Of a stretch of 64,000 bases of DNA, positions 60,202 through 64,000 are shown in pieces. Below the pieces are notes generated by a model. It made no database searches. It had not been told where the DNA came from and saw nothing but the letters and a program-made list of their open reading frames with translations. The number at the start of each line of letters is the position of its first letter. The stretch's first letter is position 1. The stretch is from contig OX442416.1 of NCBI GenBank assembly GCA_949361645.1, positions 17,736,993 through 17,800,992 of the forward strand, given 5' to 3'. Both the position numbers and the translations under genes were made by a program. Origin of the DNA: Spongilla lacustris (lineage: Eukaryota; Porifera; Demospongiae; Spongillida; Spongillidae).

Positions 60202-61540
60202 TTATAAGTCCAAAATAATGTCATTAAACGCAGATGATGGCAGGTATGATCGCATCGGAATAGCTCCAGCATTGGCCCGTACCAAAATCATGCTAAGATG
60301 ACATGGCCAGAGCTCTTGACTTGGTGGAATTAGTCCAGATAGACAGTTGTGATGCCACAGTTGAAAACACTTCAATGGCTTCAGCTCCCCATGCACCATA
60401 GGTTTCCACCACTAAAGGAATGCACCGCCAGCCTAACTGTTTGCACTTAGCATCATTTTGCAGTGCTTCCTTTTCTCTGCAGCTCTAGCAGCCAAACCAG
60501 ATGACATGCCCGCTTCCACAAGTAACAATGAATTTAGTGGAGATGTCACACTGATGTCAAATGCTGCAGAGGCACTGCCATCCCAGTTGGAGACTAAGAT
60601 ATCAGCTGGTCTAGTATTTGACTTGTCCAGTCCCCAGCCACATCCAACCTCTCAAGGTGAGCTGATAAAGATGCATGCCGAAATGTGCTAAACAATGTTG
60701 AAGCATGTTGTGCCTGTTTTGTTACATCCCCTCCATACTTGTAGGTAGTACAGTGATGGCCTAAAGTGTCCAATGCTTTGTCAGGACAAAGAGGACAAAT
60801 CAGAGGGTTACCCTCAGGAGATGCTGTGTGGCTAATGCTCAACCACCATCTGATAGCAGTTTGAAAGAAAATGTGGTTGTAGGTGAAGGCCTAAACTATC
60901 CAGTTAACCATGCAGATGCATGTGGCGATGATGTAGAAAGTAACCGTGCTTTATCAGCACACGAAGCAGCATCAAAGAGGTTGTTTAACTGAACATCTTC
61001 TAGCCTGTCTGACAGTTGTCTCTGAGAAAAGGTATACATAATCACTAACAGAGAGTGTATCAGAAGGGGCACAAATGTGTTGTACTGTGCAATGGCAGAA
61101 GCTAAATGGCAGTGAGTAGATGTTGCACTGTTAGAATTGCTCAGTGATGCCACGTAAGCAGCTGGTGAATGGTGCGCAAGTGAACGAAGCCCTAATCCAC
61201 CTCTACGCAGACTGAGTTGAGCCTGATGCCAGGCATGATCTGGAGTGTCAACACCTGTACACTTGGAGAAAAATAGACGAATGTCAGAGCCGAATTCTTG
61301 CAAAGCATTAAAAGCAAGTGATGGTGGAGTGACTCTGGCAAGATGGGATAGTTTGCAAAACCCAGCACACTGGCGCAGTAGTGTAAATACCACATGGGGA
61401 TCAATGCTTTCTATCTCCTCTAAACTGTACAGGAGTGCACGAGCTGCAAAATGCTTTTTGATTATGAGCTTATTGCAGAACTCCGCATCACCGACTGGGG
61501 CTCCCAAAATCTCATATTGGAGTATGGAATTGTAGGAATA
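60202..61540 (-). pseudogene. Degenerate RLE retroelement copy
   Basis: Runs from about 61540 down to 60202. 61507-60896 is open: GAPVGDAEFCNKLIIKKHFA, LLRQCAGFCKLSHLARVTPP, LRRGGLGLRSLAHHSPAAYV. After a stop come CPLCPDKALDTLGHHCTTYK and frame changes, then a scrambled C-terminal part. Several stops and shifts; dead. Confidence 0.7.
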
Positions 61541-63545
61541 AACATTGATTTGTCTTTACCAAATTTATTATTATTATTACAGATTATACAAACGCAACAA
61601 TAACTACACATAAGTCACAAAACAACATACAAACTCAAATGTATTCCTGATGAGGGCAGGAAAGTCTGCACAAAATAGCCCTCACATTTGCCCTAACCAA
61701 ATGGAGATTGAGCCAGCCATACAGCTCGGACAATACCACGGATTTGGGCCTGGATGAAGAAGTGGCTAGGCGAGAGGCCAACATGGAAAAATGCCTCCAA
61801 AGCCTCATTCCCCCATGCTCCGTACATTTCCACCACCAGTGGGATACAGATCCACCCTAGATCGCTACACTTAGCATCATTAGCCTCATACTTTCGGAGC
61901 TCAGTGGCATGTGCAGCTGCTCCAGCAGTTACTCCCACTTCAGAAAGAAATTTGGAGTTTAGCGGTGACGTAATTGATAAGTCACAGGCTGCAGTTTTGC
62001 CCAGAACTCAGTTAGAGATGAGAACATCCGCAGGACGAGAATGGTTGTGATCAGAAGTAAGGTTGCAACCAGCTTCCACTTGAACACTAAAATGGGCTCG
62101 CCTACATGTTTCAGCTAATATATCCCTCAACTTGTTGTGGCAATATACCACATCCCCACCATGCTTACATGTAGTGGCATGATGTCCAAGGGGATCCAAC
62201 ATCTTATCTGGACAGAGGGCACAAGGAGAACCCTCAGCTGTGTCAAGCCCCAGCCACCACTTCAATGCCGTCTGAAATACTAGGGGGTCTTAGTGCAAAC
62301 CTTGACCTTCAGATGGAATAACCATCAGCCATGATGAAGCATGTGGGGATGATGCTGATAAGAGATGGGCTCTGTCGGCAATAGACAGAGAACCCAAGAG
62401 AACATTGTATAAATGATTGTCCAACATATTGGACAGAGCCTTCTGCGAATGGAATTTTTCAAATAAAGAGCTGATATGAATGATTTCAGATGATGAATTG
62501 AACATCTCTATTGCCTGGAGATGATGTGCATTAGGGTCGGAACCCCGGCCAGACAAACATATTGATGCTATAAAGGCTGCCGGTGCATGGTGAGACAGGG
62601 AACGCAGACCAAGACCTCCACGGCTGAGGCTCAACTGGGCCTGTTTCTATGCAACATTGGAAGAATGCACACCTGTACAAAATGTGAAACATTTTTGAAC
62701 ATCTTGATCAAATATCTGCAGAACAGATTGAGAGAAAGAAGGAGATATGGCACGAGCAAGGTGAACAAGCTTACAGTAGCCACCACAAAGCCAGAGGAGT
62801 ACAAGAGCCACTTGGGGGCCGACTTGCCCAACATCCTCTAGTCTCTTAAGTAGAAAACCGGCTTCAGACCTCTTCTTATCCAAGACAGCTCTACAAAAGT
62901 CAGCATCACCAATAGGAATTCCTAAGATCTCAAGATTGGAATTACTAGACTATTCATCTCAACTGGGAATTGTGCCATACACCCCCTGCTAAAGACCTCA
63001 CACTTCTTGATGTTCACATGAAGACCAAGGGTGGGACCAAGCTCAATGAGCAAGTTGAGTGCTTTCCTAACATGTGAACTTGGGCCAGCCAAAACACCGT
63101 CATCAAGGTACCACACATGATAGCACAGATCGCAGCATTCAGGATGAGTACGTAGCGATCACTTTGAGTACAACATTAAGAACTAGGGAGAAAAGCAAGG
63201 GGCCCCAATGGGTCCCCTTGCTATACACCAGATTGAGATGTTAAATTGCCCAAAGCGTGCCATAGAACAGGGTGCCGGCAATAACACCAACTAACCCATG
63301 GGAGTAGCTCTGAGAAGTGTTTGCTGCATTCACACAGCAGAGCTTGACGGCTTACTAAATTAAAGGCATTCACCAAGTCTATCTTCAGTACCGTGAAGCC
63401 TTCAACTTGCCAATTCTCATCGATGCAGTCCCTAAGACCGTGAGCAATTTTCTCAGCACCAGCTGCACAAGCAACACCCCGCTGGAGTGGATCAAAGAAC
63501 TCAGCAGCTTTATCTTTCAACATGGAACACAGACACTTCCCCACT
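61541..63545 (-). pseudogene. RLE retroelement copy with reverse transcriptase, broken
   Basis: The longest copy. Reverse transcriptase motifs: LKIDLVNAFNLVSRQALL (motif A, 63360-63420 region) and GVQQGDPL-like motif B just after 63240 in another frame. A YLDD box follows (MWYLDDGVLAGPSSHVRKAL, near 63116), then INIKKCEVFSRG-like motif D. The post-RT region follows (LEDVGQVGPQVALVLLWLCG; SRGGLGLRSLSHHAPAAFIA), and then the endonuclease (CPDKMLDPLGHHATTCKHGG, RPADVLISN) interrupted by stops. The 3' end at about 61565-61580 has a (TTA)n tract on the plus strand. At least six stops or shifts. The N-terminal part before motif A is truncated at about 63545. Confidence 0.75.
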
Positions 63546-63639
63546 AATTACTATTTTATTTACACGAAGTTTAATAATATTGAATATACATGTACATACA
63601 TGTAATACACACAACACACTACATTAATTAAATTTTAAG

Positions 63640-63790
63640 ATGGGAGCCACCTGGAAAGGATCGCTGTCGCATTTGCTCTCACCAAATGCAGGTTGAGCCT
63701 ACTGTACAGCTCAGACAGCACAGCTGATTTTGTTTTGCCCGATGTTATGGCAAGAAGGGAGGCAAGCATTTTAAACGAATCTATGGATAC
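63640..63790 (-). pseudogene. Retroelement 3' end fragment
   Basis: Minus-strand VLSELYSRLNLHLVRANATA to a stop near 63643, the last 45 or so residues of the family. It directly abuts the flank of the partial GPCR at 63856, so it inserted or was joined there. Confidence 0.65.
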
Positions 63791-63855
63791 ACGATACTGA
63801 CGCGAGTCACGCAAAGGGATCGAGGGCCGTACCACCGGCGCCGGGTACATCGTAG

Positions 63856-64000
63856 TTACCACAATACTGTATCGTCGTTCAGTTCTGGGCGTGCACCACA
63901 CTTGAAGGTTCCCAAAAACTCATGGCGGATGGTTTTGTGAATGGTAGAGAACAGGAACACAATGCACAGAGGCTCCAGAGGTCCCAGTAATGATATAATC
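63856..64000 (-). CDS. GPCR C-terminal end, duplicate of the 53-kb receptor (cut by window edge)
   Basis: Minus-strand frame entering at the window edge reads ISLLGPLEPLCIVFLFSTIH, then KTIRHEF, and ends ELNDDTVLW with a TAA at 63856-63858. It aligns throughout with helix 7 and the tail of the receptor at 53067-54029, with a 12-bp in-frame deletion in the tail and a three-residue longer end. The 3' flanking DNA is also similar (about 63790-63856 against 53005-53066), so this is a genomic duplication. The visible part is intact; the rest lies outside the window. Confidence 0.7.
   Translation of the reverse strand, partial: IISLLGPLEPLCIVFLFSTIHKTIRHEFLGTFKCGARPELNDDTVLW

Overview
The window is eukaryotic, from an animal with a repeat-rich genome. 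The best guess is a demosponge. This rests on single-exon seven-helix receptors of a cAMP-receptor-like type, an animal-type separase with introns as short as about 66 bp, and many self-complementary ACATGTACATGT tracts. The species call is inference; the gene calls rest on translated motifs and splice phases checked by eye. There are no operons.

Layout. 1-7.6 kb: wreckage of a Ty3/gypsy retrotransposon (gag on +, RNase H on -), C-rich and 20-bp minisatellites, TG microsatellites. 7.7-8.7 kb: an intact single-exon GPCR. 9-18.2 kb: transposon-dense. Two nearly equal (2984 and 2985 bp) copies of an element encoding a RAG1 N-terminal-like protein lie in inverted orientation, one (copy B) inside a hAT-like element that itself splits a second GPCR (target duplications visible). 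Two short inverted-repeat elements lie between them. 19-24.5 kb: palindromic repeats, C tracts and a 3-kb satellite of alternating 145/137-bp units. 25-28.4 kb: a multi-exon gene with a Ulp1/SENP-like cysteine protease domain (His-Asp-Cys triad visible), then a 200-base N gap. 29.5-42.96 kb (-): complete separase; 18 exons join in phase into 1815 residues with the catalytic His and Cys. Its introns hold (CA)n, purine repeats and a 2.1-kb, 40-bp minisatellite abutting an exon. 43.5 kb: fragmentary ribosomal protein P0 pseudogene. 46-46.9 kb (-): a small secreted-protein gene. 48.7-51.6 kb: a MULE-like element with a perfect 9-bp target duplication. 53-54 kb (-): another intact GPCR. 54.3-55.5 kb: a hAT-like element. 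56-63.8 kb: a cluster of broken non-LTR retrotransposon copies with RT and restriction-like endonuclease domains, many sitting in (AAT)n tracts. 63.86-64 kb (-): the C-terminal end of a second copy of the 53-kb GPCR, cut by the window edge.

Only separase has a well understood cellular role (cohesin cleavage at anaphase). The GPCRs look like a locally duplicated family disturbed by transposons. Most remaining sequence is mobile DNA and tandem repeat. The most notable item is the pair of RAG1-N-terminal-like elements, followed by tandem repeats in separase that contain copies of its own splice-site sequences.
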